From contig MU006225.1 of assembly GCA_010093685.1 (NCBI GenBank), positions 750,507 through 814,506 on the forward strand: a stretch of 64,000 nt of DNA, given 5' to 3'. A program made the position numbers and the translations under genes. Source of the DNA: Ophiobolus disseminans. Its lineage: Eukaryota > Ascomycota > Dothideomycetes > Pleosporales > Phaeosphaeriaceae. Shown in pieces: positions 54,400 through 64,000 of the stretch (positions are counted from its first letter, which is position 1; each line of letters begins with the position of its first letter). The notes below the pieces were generated by a model. That model was not told where the DNA came from. It saw nothing but the letters and a program-made list of their open reading frames with translations, and did not search any database.

Positions 54400-55713
54400 G
54401 TTGTAAGATGTTGAGAGAACGACCTGTATCGATGATGGCGTGTTTGCGGGGTTGTGGAGTGAATGTATGCCTGGAGATAGCTCCATCGGCGCCGGAGTTA
54501 GCCACGCGCCGCGCCCCGACGCGTAAAGTGATCGCTATCGGCCAACCATGGCTCTCCTCCTCACCACCACGAAACGCACCACGAAGCATTCATTTCAATC
54601 ACAACCAATACATTGAATCCGCTGGGACTAGTGTTTATGATCTTTCAGGCTCAAAGCAAAGAAATGGCCTTACAGCTGGACAGAACAGAACAGCCTTTAA
54701 AACAGTAGCGCACTAACTTTCAACGTAATCTGCTGTGGCGTTGAGACATAGCAACATAACTTATGAACTTCAGAGATTTCCAGAGTGTGGGTTGCAGTGC
54801 GAGTAGATCTTAACAGAGATCGTGCCATGACCAGCTTAGTGGGCCAGATCTCATCTAGTTCTCGATGTTTCGCACAGACAGTAAGTCGACAACTACTTTC
54901 ATATAATCACCTGCCAGAGGTTTGATCCCCGAGACCGTCATTCCTACATGCACCCATATTGCGTGCATCGAACGCTTACGCATAATCTTGGCCATTGGCA
55001 TGTTTCTTCTCGGCAAGCCTCCATTTTACCACCATCGTCACCATACTTTGCTTTACTAGGCCCCTTGTCTCTTAACCAGATCAATTAATGCTTTCGTACG
55101 CCAAATTCATGCGTGCAGGAAGGATACCTAGCATACGATCTCGAAATGATCGACAAGCACCAGTCTTAGCGTTCGGGCTTTTCAGGTTTCAAGACAGAAG
55201 CCAAGAGGCCAAGTTCCATGGCACGGCAGTACAAACATCTTGGAGCCTCACCAGATCATCTCACAACGAGGACCCGATTATTTCAAACGTCGCCATGATG
55301 TTTCGCCCGCAGTGCCTTCAGCCAAACAACATCACATGTTGGGACGCGCACCGGTGTCGCAATGCGGTCTCCACCTACCAGCGATTGGCACTGCGTCATA
55401 GCAAGGCGAAGCAGCTGCGGCTTGTGGGTCATCCCGTCTTGTCTGTCTTATGGAACTTGGATATTGCTTGCTTGGTGCTGCAGATCAGACTTGAATATTA
55501 CCCTTCTTGGTACGGCCAACGCGTTCTGACGCCCGTTTGTTCTGGTGCTGGCAATGTCACACAGAGCTTTCACGAAGGTATATAAGTCTCTGCCGATGAG
55601 CCGTTCATCTATATCATACCTCAGCAGCCCTCATCCATACCCGAACACTTCTTATCACGGCTCTTCAACACAAACCTCACACTCCGAGATAATCGCTTTC
55701 GCACGCCTTCATC
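54400..55713. other. Divergent intergenic region
   Basis: This 1.3-kb stretch lies between the conserved hypothetical gene (minus) and the small secreted protein gene (plus). No other gene is supported. A TATA-like element is described separately. Confidence 0.45.
55579..55586 (+). promoter_or_regulatory. TATA-box candidate of the small secreted protein gene
   Basis: TATATAAG lies 128-135 bp before the ATG at 55714, which leaves room for a leader of about 100 nt. TATA promoters are typical of tightly regulated genes. Confidence 0.5.
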
Positions 55714-55911
55714 ATGCGTCTCTCAATTATCATTGCAACCCTGCTTGCTAGCATCGTCACTGCCATGCCCGACCCATTACCTCAAGGCTACAGCGGACCT
55801 TGCTCAAAGGATAACTGCGGCGTCAACGGCCTCAAGTGCAGAAGTCTCTGTGTCGGATGGCCAACCACCGACCCAGCATTGAGGAAAGGTTGCACTTGCA
55901 CCAATGGTTGA
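55714..55911 (+). CDS. Small secreted cysteine-rich protein (effector candidate)
   Basis: A single exon of 65 residues. A signal peptide (LSIIIATLLASIVTA) is followed by a short Pro-rich stretch and a compact domain with six cysteines at 30, 35, 42, 46, 60 and 62. The spacing is C4C6C3C13C1C. This size and Cys density fit a secreted disulfide-knot protein, such as a fungal effector or an antimicrobial-type peptide. I recognise no named family. Gene-poor flanks and a TATA box fit regulated expression. The short length makes chance an alternative, but signal peptide plus evenly spaced cysteines make it likely real. Confidence 0.65.
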   Translation: MRLSIIIATLLASIVTAMPDPLPQGYSGPCSKDNCGVNGLKCRSLCVGWPTTDPALRKGCTCTNG

Positions 55912-56227
55912 TCTTCTTTTGCGCCAACGAGTCAGTACTCCCATAAAGGCTGGGCCGAGCTCAGATCATTCCCGGTACGAACTTGTAACTGACAAAAGTG
56001 AAGAAACCTGGTCGCGCGAACCTTGCCTACGGTCAAGATGCTTCATGAACGCCATATGGTCACGATTTGATGTCATTACTCTTTGCATATGCGCATACCC
56101 TCCTTCTGCTTAGCGTTTTATATCTTCTCGATTACATATATCAACAACAACCTTTCTACAAGAAACCTCTACACATGCACCACATGGTCACATGTTCTGA
56201 CCTCCTCCACCACGTTGCTTAATCACA
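55912..56227. other. Convergent intergenic region, no gene seen
   Basis: This lies between the stops of the small secreted protein gene (plus) and the interrupted membrane-protein gene (minus). Confidence 0.45.
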
Positions 56228-56959
56228 TCATCCTGTCAGCAGATAAGCTAAAGTAATCGCTTTCTGGGCGAAGGGGGTCCTTGTAACATTCTTCAAGAAG
56301 CAGTTCGCGCCCTTATTTCCATCATCCTCGGCCACACCATCGCCGATTGTGATAGCTTGACAAGCGAGCCGCTGAGCGTATTTGTTCATGTTGGTGCAGG
56401 CGTCGATGCAATGCTGCACCGTGTACGCTATAATACCGAGCATGTCGCCCAATCTTATGTCCGTGTCCATGGAGCAGTTGTACGCCTCGCCGTTCCATGC
56501 TCGCATGGCGGGTAGGCAGGATATGTCGAGCTTGGATACGAGTGATACGGGAAGAGGGGTGTAGCGAGCGGATGAGGGCGTGGGTGAGGGTTAGGAAACC
56601 GAATTTGTTGTCGTGGCGACATTTGTAGACGTCGAAGGTGTCTGGGTTACTTGAGCTGTCACCACTGCGCTGACTGCCTCCTTTTGGTCTTTATTCTGCA
56701 CTGCCATCACGCCGCCTACACTGCCACCGATAGTAACGGCTACAAGTATGATGGCTAGCGTAGCCAACATCCAAAAGTTGCGTCGCCGTAGACCAAAGAT
56801 CTTATTTGGCGCTTCATGGTGTCTTGCCTGAACTGCCGCAAGAGTTGGGTCGGGCGACAAGGCTAATTGGTATATTTGGTCGTGCCCGTGTGGGTTGTAT
56901 TCCGGGTAGGGCGGTGCATGGGCCACTTGCGGCGCATTAGCCATAAGGATGTCTTGCAA
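56228..56959 (-). pseudogene. Single-helix membrane protein with extracellular Cys-rich domain, interrupted by one in-frame TAA
   Basis: One reading frame runs 244 codons from ATG 56959 to the stop at 56228, broken only by TAA at 56591-56593 (codon 123). The first part has a Pro/Tyr-rich cytosolic N-terminus (PPYPEYNPHGHD), then RRR and a membrane helix (FWMLATLAIILVAVTIGGSVGG), and a Thr/Ser-rich stalk. Past the TAA the same frame continues Pro/Ser-rich linker and a Cys-rich domain (LDISC, YNCSMDT, YTVQHCIDACTN, ACQAI, NCFLKN). This matches a common fungal type II layout of membrane helix, stalk and apple/PAN-like domain. The TAA is one C-to-T change from CAA. Loss of function, stop readthrough or a sequencing error are all possible. 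Confidence 0.65.
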
Positions 56960-57276
56960 TGGTGCGATGTTTTTGCAAGGAGTGTGTTGTCAGAAGGATG
57001 GAAGACAAAGTCGCATTGTGTTTTGGAGCAGATGCGCCGGCAGGTCGAGGCTGCATGATGGCATTTTCTACTGGCTTACGGCAACTTGGATATACTGCTG
57101 ATTGGAGCATACGAGGGAACGCCTTAAGGTGCCCTGTCATTGTTATCTAGCAAATATGGCGACGACCTTGTGTGCATTGTTGTGACTTGTTGCAGGAATA
57201 AGGTGCATTCATTCGACAGCCTCGTTGCAAGTCATTTTTACGTATTGATCTCACGTGTCTTTGGCTACAACCACTC
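56960..57276. other. Intergenic, no gene seen
   Basis: Short spacer between two minus-strand genes that should hold the promoter of the interrupted membrane-protein gene. Confidence 0.45.
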
Positions 57277-58431
57277 TCAATACAAGAAATTCCAGCCCTC
57301 TTCCTTCTCCCGCTCGAAGTCTTCAACCCTGATCTGTGTCAAGCCATCTCGAACCTCTCTGCCAAGCCCATCACTTGACACATACCCCTCATGCGGATAA
57401 AGCCCATCGGTCTCCACTCCATTTACCAATCCAGCAACAGCCATACTACTGTTATATCTGCACCGCCATCGCTTCGGTGATACAATCCCAACCTCGCCTA
57501 CCAAATATTCCTTGTCGTGCAAGCTATAAAAACCACCCTTCTCAAAGCAATACCGAAGATCTGGCTTCGTGGACTTCCCTTTAAAGAAGTCCTCTTTGAG
57601 ACCACTTCTGAATGATCTAGGTCCACGTTTTTGGCAATGAAGGCTCACAGGGGACCGCAGATGGCCATTCAAAAGTATCCTATCGCTCCTGGGAGAGGTC
57701 TGGAGATCCCATGTTATGCAAATGCGCTTTGATCTAACTCCGGTACTGGGATATGGCGAGACGTTGGCTGGGATTTGTTCGAAGAGTTTTCCTTCGAGTA
57801 AGCACCGTTTCTCTTCTCTTTCTTCAGGAGTGTAGTTCCAGTTCACACAGTCAATCATGAAGCCTAAGTCGCGCAGGATGTTCCGGTATATGAGTTGTAA
57901 TTGGGCGCGTTCAAGCAACGTATCGTGCGCGGGAACATTTGACGTGGAGCTTCCGTTGCGGGACAGGTGGATTTGCAGCATGTCGAAGTGCTCTGAGAGT
58001 AAGGGGTGTAGGCCCACAAGAACTGCACGCTTCCATTTAGCTTGTCGCGACGTGTCAGGATTCTCGAAAGCACTGTACGATAGAGTGACAACGATGTTCC
58101 GCGGATGTTGTGTCGTGCGCCCTAGAGTTACTTCGACGCCGGAGTTGTTCTTGATTGTCGCACGGATAGCATCGAGTCTTTCGCAGGCAAGCTCTTCTAC
58201 CTCGTGCTTCGCTTGCCGACAGGTTAAGCCGAACCCGAGAAACAGGTCATTAGTCACAAGAGGGATACCAGGATCGACGTAAGAGTAGACGATAGAGCGG
58301 ATATCGTAGGGGAGTCGCGTGAAGACACCTATTGATAGAGATGCTGTCGGTTGTGGCTCTGAGACGACAAAACGGCGGAGGGCTAGCGCTGCTCTCTCGA
58401 TGTACTTTAAAAGTGACCTATGATATGACAT
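57277..58431 (-). CDS. F-box-like protein, tandem paralogue 1
   Basis: A single exon of 384 residues. It has TRLPYDIRSIVYSYVDPG as the F-box-like opening and GFGLTCRQAKHEVEELA, the C[RK]Q segment shared by this fungal group. LHPLLSEHFDMLQIHLSRNG, NILRDLGFMIDCVN, RICITWDLQT, YLVGEVGIVSPKRWRC and NGVETDG follow. The same landmarks in the same order occur in the next gene (58718-59782), so the two arose by tandem duplication. There is no intron or signal. Function unknown; possible SCF adaptor by motif only. Confidence 0.78.
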   Translation of the reverse strand: MSYHRSLLKYIERAALALRRFVVSEPQPTASLSIGVFTRLPYDIRSIVYSYVDPGIPLVTNDLFLGFGLTCRQAKHEVEELACERLDAIRATIKNNSGVEVTLGRTTQHPRNIVVTLSYSAFENPDTSRQAKWKRAVLVGLHPLLSEHFDMLQIHLSRNGSSTSNVPAHDTLLERAQLQLIYRNILRDLGFMIDCVNWNYTPEEREEKRCLLEGKLFEQIPANVSPYPSTGVRSKRICITWDLQTSPRSDRILLNGHLRSPVSLHCQKRGPRSFRSGLKEDFFKGKSTKPDLRYCFEKGGFYSLHDKEYLVGEVGIVSPKRWRCRYNSSMAVAGLVNGVETDGLYPHEGYVSSDGLGREVRDGLTQIRVEDFEREKEEGWNFLY

Positions 58432-58717
58432 CTTCGTCTTTGTTGATGTAACCCGTTGTGTAGAAGCGCTCGAAATTTTGTGTCAGATAGTCGAAGCGAC
58501 GGATGCGAGGGGTGAAACGCTCGGAATATATTGAGTAAAGTTCGAGTTGTGGCTGTGACGCCGTGCCGCAACCAGGCACCTGCGTACCTAGGTAAGCACT
58601 TTGATGGCCCTAGATCTGGTCTACAACATGAGAATCGCATTCCTGTGTACGACAATTAGAGGTGCGCAATATTTGGGGTCGCATTTATGTTGCGCTTGCG
58701 ATATTTACTTGTCCCTT

Positions 58718-59782
58718 TCACGTCGCCCACAGCACCTGCTGGACTTCTATCTCCGCCTTTTCATATTCCTCTGGTGTAACCCCGTTCAGACCTTTTCGTG
58801 GCCGCCGTCCCAATTCGTAGCTGGAAATGTACTCAGCGAGCGTTTCTTGCCCGTTTAAGACTCCGTTGTAATACCGTGTCTCAGATACACGCCAACGACT
58901 ATTGTGCTGAAGACACATCTCGCCAACTAGGCGTTGCGAGTCATGTAGGTGATAGAAGATTGGCTGCTTAGAAGATGACAGATCTATGTTGTTGTCATCG
59001 TGCTGTGACAAAGTGTCGAGAGTGACTGCGCTCATGGTGTTGTAATCATGATCGTCGAATGCTGTAGGGTTGCAGCGCGTAGGTTTTGCTTGGTGTAGTT
59101 TACCATTCATAATGATAGGCGAGTCACCACTCGTGACATCCGTGCGAAGATTCCAGGATAAACAGATTCGTCTTGCCTTCACATACGTGGTCGGAAAAAG
59201 GTCGGTGTTTCTCTGTCGATCCGAGTTGACGTGCTGTATCATATACGATATATCGCGCAGAAGATTATGCATATCAACTTCGAAGTGGCCACGGTCGTAC
59301 AATGTGTCGAGCTCAAGGGACTGCTGTGTATCGAACTCGCTTAGACCATGGGTAATGTGGATACGCACCACTTCGAAATATTGAGCGAATAACGGGTGCA
59401 AGCTTGCAAAGACCTCCTGTCTCCAACTTCGTTTCATTTTACCCTTCTTGCTTGATCCAAACAAGGCAGAAAAAGGTACGTTCACGGCTATGCATCGCAG
59501 AGCGCCGCTTCTCATGTTGATCTCTGCTCCACGTGGGGCTGTATTGTTGAAGTCTGCCACTAAGTCTTCAACAGTTTGGACTGCAAGCTCGCTCAATTCT
59601 TGTTTCGCTTGACGACATGAAAGTAAAAACCCCATATTTGCATCGTTAGGTGAAAATGGCGGTGACTGGTCAGGTTCGAGATATTGGTACACAATTGCGC
59701 GAATGTCGTAGGGTAGGCGGCCGAAGAAAGACAAAGTATGTGACTGCATAGCAATAGGATCTCTGAATTCAGACAGTAACAT
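58718..59782 (-). CDS. F-box-like protein, tandem paralogue 2
   Basis: A single exon of 354 residues. It shares with the neighbour GRLPYDIRAIVYQYLEP, GFLLSCRQAKQELSELA, LHPLFAQYFEVVRIHITHG, NLLRDISYMIQHVN, RICLSWNLRT, RLVGEMCLQHNSRWR and NGQET. By eye, divergence is high outside these blocks, so the duplication is not recent. The two genes are in the same orientation, with 286 bp between them. A second in-frame Met 11 codons in is an alternative start. Confidence 0.78.
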   Translation of the reverse strand: MLLSEFRDPIAMQSHTLSFFGRLPYDIRAIVYQYLEPDQSPPFSPNDANMGFLLSCRQAKQELSELAVQTVEDLVADFNNTAPRGAEINMRSGALRCIAVNVPFSALFGSSKKGKMKRSWRQEVFASLHPLFAQYFEVVRIHITHGLSEFDTQQSLELDTLYDRGHFEVDMHNLLRDISYMIQHVNSDRQRNTDLFPTTYVKARRICLSWNLRTDVTSGDSPIIMNGKLHQAKPTRCNPTAFDDHDYNTMSAVTLDTLSQHDDNNIDLSSSKQPIFYHLHDSQRLVGEMCLQHNSRWRVSETRYYNGVLNGQETLAEYISSYELGRRPRKGLNGVTPEEYEKAEIEVQQVLWAT

Positions 59783-60641
59783 TAACTCAGCACGTGTTCG
59801 TCGAACATCAGTATATAGGTAGTGAGACTTTGTGGCTCACCAGCCAACTGCAAATGCGATTATGTAATCGCCATACGTCATCATTAGAAATCTTCCTCGG
59901 GCGATCAGCTTTCCGTTTTGAGAACTAGCTAACCATCTTTGGCGCGCTCAAGTCGGCACTTTAAAGCAACCTTCCAAAACCATGAATCCGGAAAACCGTC
60001 CTGTTATCTTCATTTCAATCCCATGCGGAAGGACGATGTACCTCTCATTCTCCTCGAGGCTGGTATCAATCATGACCTTGTCGTGATGCGCGAAGACGCG
60101 TTTCCCAACCAAACCTTGGAACAGTTTTCGTAGGTTCGGCCTTCGTGTTAAATATCGATCGGATTTCCGTGTCCAAGTAATCGACTTTTAGATAGTACTC
60201 GGCCGGGAAACGAAATTCATGCAACAATGCGTGGATGCTCATGAGTACTGAAGGTTGGAACATTCGCTCACGCTGATATCACTGTCTTACGACTACCTCG
60301 ACTCTCACCGGATACCAGTTTTGCATTTTCTAAGTGAGTCAATGGTCAAGCACCGTACCCGGATAGAAGGACGTCCAATCTTCAGTTCCCCGGAATCTTC
60401 CCCACAGATCATCTGTGAAGCGGCTGAATCGCTTCTCACGCGTCGCCTCAAGGAATATAATATCTTGCTCGAGATTTCTCCGCCAATGACAACAGTATGC
60501 TGACACGACCCTATATCATCCGCGATCTCAATATGTGCTCTTCGATGTATATAAATACTGCTCAATATTAGACATTGAGTGAAAATGTCACCTCGCAGTC
60601 CAGCTGATGTGGCAGGGATCGGCTATCAAAGCCAGCTCTTA

Positions 60642-60648
60642 TTTAGCC
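60642..60648 (-). promoter_or_regulatory. XlnR/Xyr1-type element GGCTAAA
   Basis: The minus strand reads GGCTAAA here, about 355 bp before the xylanase ATG. GGCTAA(A/G) is the established binding word of the xylanolytic activator XlnR/Xyr1. A 7-bp word can occur by chance, so the position relative to a xylanase gene is the main support. Confidence 0.45.
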
Positions 60649-60918
60649 GCATCATTACCCCATATATGCCAAGAGGTACAAGAACCCTCCACCGGAAGCT
60701 TCGACTAGATTACAGTGTGACCACTTGGAAGCATAGCCCTAAGATAGCCTCGTGAGTAGTGCAGTCGACACGCGGGATCCGTGGCGTTAGATGAAGATCG
60801 CTGGGCAAATGTCCTATTGCTAACGCTCCCCACACTGCGTTCATGGGGCGAAGATGGTCTATCGATATTGCATTTTCGATAGGACGGGACCACTGTGTGG
60901 GATTGACGTTCGGCGGCG

Positions 60919-60926
60919 ATATAAAG
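60919..60926 (+). promoter_or_regulatory. TATA-box candidate of the xylanase gene
   Basis: ATATAAAG lies 77-84 bp before the ATG at 61003, a usual distance for an inducible fungal gene. Confidence 0.6.
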
Positions 60927-61002
60927 AGAGTGGCTCCTTCTAATACTGGGACGTCGCCGTCGCCATCCAGTCAATCAAACCACCAAGTGTTTCACAGGCA
61001 TC

Positions 61003-62106
61003 ATGAAGCTCTCACTTATCGCTCTTCTGTCCGCAAGCACGCTCGTCGCTGCGGTACCGGTCGCAGAGCCAGAGGCTTCCTTTGATGAGCGCCAGGCCGC
61101 CCAGAGCATCGACGCTGCCATGAAGGCGAAAGGCAGGAAGTACTTTGGTACCTGCACTGATCCTAACCGCCTGAACACTGGCTCGAACGCTGCCATTATC
61201 AAGGCAAACTTTGGTCAGGTCACCCCAGAGAACAGGTAACCATACAAGTTCCGTCCACCTGCATGGAAACAGATGATTGATCAAACGCAGTATGAAGTGG
61301 GACCAGATCGAAAAGACTCGTGGCACGTTCAGCTGGACCACCGCTGATCAGACCGTTGCGTTTGCCAAAGAGAACAATATCCTTATCCGAGGACATACTA
61401 CAGTCTGGCACTCTCAGCTTGCTAGTTGGGTGTCGCAGATCAGGGACAAGGCAACCTTGACCACCGTCATGCAAGACCACATCAATGCCTTGCTCGGGCG
61501 CTGGAAGGGCCAGATCTACGGGTGGGATGTCATCAACGAGATGTTCGAGGAAAATGGCGGCTTCCGTGCCAGTGTCTTTTACAATGTCCTTGGCGAGGAT
61601 TTCGTTCGCATTGCGTTCGAGGCAGCGAGGAAGGCGGATCCTGATGCGAAGCTGTACATCAACGACTACAAGTATGTGGACACCTCTAGTGCCTTGACAG
61701 TAAAAAGAACTAACAACAAACCAGCCTCGATACTGCGTCGTACGCAAAGACTCAGGCCATGGTCCGCAATGTCAAGAAGTGGATTGCAGCAGGCATCCCC
61801 ATCGATGGTGTCGGCTCGCAAGGTCATTTGACCGCTGGACAGGGTGCCAACGCTCCCGCTGCAATGGCTGCCCTCTGCGGTGCTGCTCCCGAGTGTGCGC
61901 TCACTGAGGTCGATATCCAAAATGCTTCAGGATCCGACTGGACCAATGTTGTCAAGGCCTGTTTGAACCAGCCGAACTGTGTTGGAATTACCGTCTGGGG
62001 TGTACGCGACAGCGATTCATGGAGGCCATCTGGAAACCCGCTGTTGTTCGACTCGAGCTACAAGGCAAAGACTGCGTACAACACTGTATTGGCTGCGTTG
62101 GCATAA
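61003..62106 (+). CDS. GH10 endo-1,4-beta-xylanase, secreted
   Basis: This secreted enzyme cleaves the xylan backbone with retention of configuration. Exons 61003-61235, 61291-61671 and 61725-62106 (introns 55 and 53 bp) give 331 residues, the normal size of a single-domain GH10. A signal peptide (LSLIALLSASTLVAA) is followed by a short propeptide and the catalytic domain. Landmarks are NFGQVTPENSMKW, GHTTVWHSQLASWV, the acid/base Glu161 in WDVINEMFE, and the nucleophile Glu266 in LTEVDIQ. WGVRDSDSW lies near the end. There is no cellulose-binding module at either terminus. All catalytic residues are present. Confidence 0.96.
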
Positions 62107-62232
62107 ACGCGACGACCGAAGAAGTGAAGTATTTTGCTGTTCCCATGTATATAGTTGGATCGGAGGGACTGGTCAAAACAAGGTCGAGAAATATGTTGTA
62201 CATACATCAATTGCAATCAGGGGTGCAACGCC

Positions 62233-64000
62233 TCATATAGACTTAGTTTTTCCCGTGACTTCTTCCTCATCCTGTGCACGTTTGGCTGCCTTGATGATGC
62301 TGATACCCGCCGGCTCGCTTGCACCGTCCTCAACTTGCGTGATCCAGAATAGATCAGCGGCATTGATCCGTATCCTCTTGCGCCTTTCACTTTCCGCCAC
62401 GTCAACAGCACTGTTCGTAACTGCGTTTGCTTCAAGCTCATCTAGGTACACCGATGCGAGACAATCCAAAGCGTACCGCGGCTCTGAAGCTCATGAAGAT
62501 ATGTTCCGACACTAAGATCGTGATAAGGAGGCCTGTCCACGTACTCAGGCCAAGACGATCAGAAAAAAATCTCTGGCTCCCAAAGAGATGCACGATTGCT
62601 GCACTACTGATAGAGCCCAACCATGTCAGACTTCCAAGCTAGTCACCCATGAGCCAATGCCGTCGCTGCGAATAGGAGTGGGTCGTTGGTGTTCGAAGCA
62701 GATCTTGAGAAAGTCAGAGCGCAGCTCGATCCAACTGTTGATGAAAAATTCGATCGGCACAAGCGGCCAAACAGGGCTGAATAGCGCAAGATAGCCGAAT
62801 TGAATCACCATTTCTGCGATACCCTCTTGGACGTTGTATGATGGTCGCAATGCTTCTTTGCGCGTTCTCTTCAAGAATCGAACTTCAGAAGGGCCATCGA
62901 TAATGTTCTGGTACTGCAGTCCGCTGTGCTTAATCGTTTCCTTGACTTTGTGGTCGTACCACCACTCCTTGATTCGTTCTTTAAGCCACGGAAACACTAA
63001 CTCTTCGAAAGCATTCGATATCTGGCCAGTTAGAGTTAGCGCTATCGTTTCGTTGTGCAGTCGGTTTGAATCCACTAGAAACGGAATTCTTGTTCTCTCT
63101 GCCGTATGCAAGACATAGTCGATCAATTGCTGGAACGTCAGGATGATTTGGTCTCCAAACGGTACATAAACAAAAGCTGTGAACATGAGAGGAAGATAGT
63201 TCGGGACAGAGTTCAAGACGAAGATCTTCTGAGTGAGTGACATCTCGTGATGGTCCGCGGTTCGGTGATCGTCGTATGAAGTCATGGCTGTGGCGACACT
63301 TTCAAGCATACTCGTAGCGTAGGGAAGAAAGACCGCAAGGAAGACCGTTGGTAGGTACTCCTGAATTCAGTCAATTTCCAACGATGGTCGTGAGCATAAC
63401 ATCAAATCAGGCCACGTACCAGGTAGAACTTGTATGGACCTTCGTACGCTTCGCTAATGTAAGTCTGGATCACGAACACGATCGCGATCAGGGCTCCAAG
63501 AAACAAAGTACTGATGAGCAGGAAAGGTACCACGACGAGTTGTCGCAATATCCTTCTCCATCTCGGGAAGTGATGTCGAATCCGCCCGGCCGCATCGATC
63601 GTCTCAGTCTCATATGGGAACTGCGGGCGACTGGCTTTAAGATTATCCACTCCCAGGACACCCCATCGCATCGCCAGATCTGTCTACTTAATTTTCCAAT
63701 ACTCTAAAAAGACGGTCCACCAGACGCCAATGACCAGTGCGAAAGATGAAGAGTACTTTGGAAGGAAAGCCCATGCGCAGATGCCGGCTATGCAGGGGAA
63801 GGCGAGGAAGCGAAAGTATGTTTGAAGAAACGCGAAGTAGAACGCGATCTTCGCGCCCCATAGATCTCGGATTCTGTCCAAGTCCTCAACGTTAAGGAAG
63901 ATGCGTTTGCTAAGATGCGCAAGTAACAACCGGTTTGCGGTTTCGTTGTGAAGTGGAAAAATAGACGATACGTGCGTCCACTGGCCATGCTCTGGCGTAA
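62233..64000 (-). pseudogene. Anoctamin/TMEM16 (Ist2-type) gene, 5' partial, with a nonsense codon and two frame breaks
   Basis: Family members are membrane proteins that scramble lipids, conduct ions, or (yeast Ist2) tether ER to plasma membrane. The trace starts beyond the right edge with EHGQWTHVSSIFPLHN and continues LNVEDLDRIRDLWGAKIAFYFAFLQTYF, YWKIK, TDLAMRWGVLG. A good intron at 63361-63419 follows, then EYLPTVFLAVFLPYATSM and FGYLALFSPVWPLVPIEFFINSWIELRSDFLKIC. TAG at 63684-63686 sits exactly where relatives have Gln/Glu (YWKxxQTDLA); it is one C-to-T change from CAG. Near 62628 the frame slips by one base between WVTSLEV and LTWLGSIS. A second break near 62455 precedes the end YLDELEANAV...KTKSI. 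No intron explains these breaks. Confidence 0.8.

Larger units (their letters stand above)
59783..61002. other. Divergent intergenic region upstream of the xylanase gene
   Basis: This 1.2-kb region holds the promoters of the F-box-like gene (minus) and the GH10 gene (plus). No other gene is supported. Two candidate control elements of the xylanase gene are listed separately. Confidence 0.5.

Noticed and set aside
1..64000. CRISPR array, rRNA genes, telomere repeats or bacterial operon features
   Set aside because: None were seen. The intron-rich genes and fungal families show a eukaryotic nuclear locus.

Overview
The window reads as nuclear DNA of a filamentous ascomycete (Pezizomycotina). 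It has dense genes with many 44-70 bp GT-AG introns and CTAAC/CTGAC-like branch sites. It carries fungal-type families: a Zn2Cys6 regulator, a HapX-like bZIP, a GH10 xylanase, a DHA2 transporter and F-box/2EXR-type proteins. It also has TG...CA solo LTRs with RIP-like (CpA to TpA) differences. A dothideomycete is my guess, but nothing in the window proves it. All gene models were built by hand from splice signals and reading-frame phase.

Layout. 1-755 is the 3' end of a CFIm25/NUDT21-type cleavage factor gene. 756-4000 is gene-poor and holds two solo LTRs of one family, each with its own 5-bp target duplication. 4020-22949 is a conserved, mostly housekeeping block: a hypothetical gene, S-adenosylmethionine decarboxylase (SPE2), an epoxide-hydrolase-like protein, a HID1-family protein, the TFIIH helicase XPB/Ssl2, a short-chain dehydrogenase and a Zn2Cys6 regulator. 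23955-30778 holds an F-box-like gene, a decayed charged-protein gene, a PY-motif protein, a secreted trefoil-lectin-like protein and a DHA2 multidrug transporter. 32034-43781 holds a cysteine-synthase/rhodanese fusion, two more NAD(P)-dependent proteins, an aspartic-protease-like membrane protein without catalytic aspartates, a GNAT acetyltransferase and a HapX-like iron regulator. 44179-59782 is an accessory region with five F-box/2EXR-type genes (one frameshifted, two as a tandem pair), a secreted HEMTH metallopeptidase-like gene, membrane proteins, a 65-aa cysteine-rich secreted protein and a membrane-protein gene cut by a single TAA. 61003-62106 is a GH10 xylanase with an upstream GGCTAAA element. 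62233 to the right edge is an anoctamin/Ist2-like gene with a nonsense codon and two frame breaks.

The core genes cover mRNA 3' processing, transcription and repair (TFIIH), polyamine synthesis and Golgi traffic. The right half is dominated by paralogous F-box-like genes, secreted proteins and broken genes, as in a fast-evolving accessory segment. No secondary-metabolite cluster, CRISPR array, rRNA or intact tRNA was recognised. The strongest unusual signals are the solo LTR pair and a recurring pattern of otherwise intact reading frames stopped by codons that are each one C-to-T change away from Gln or Arg.
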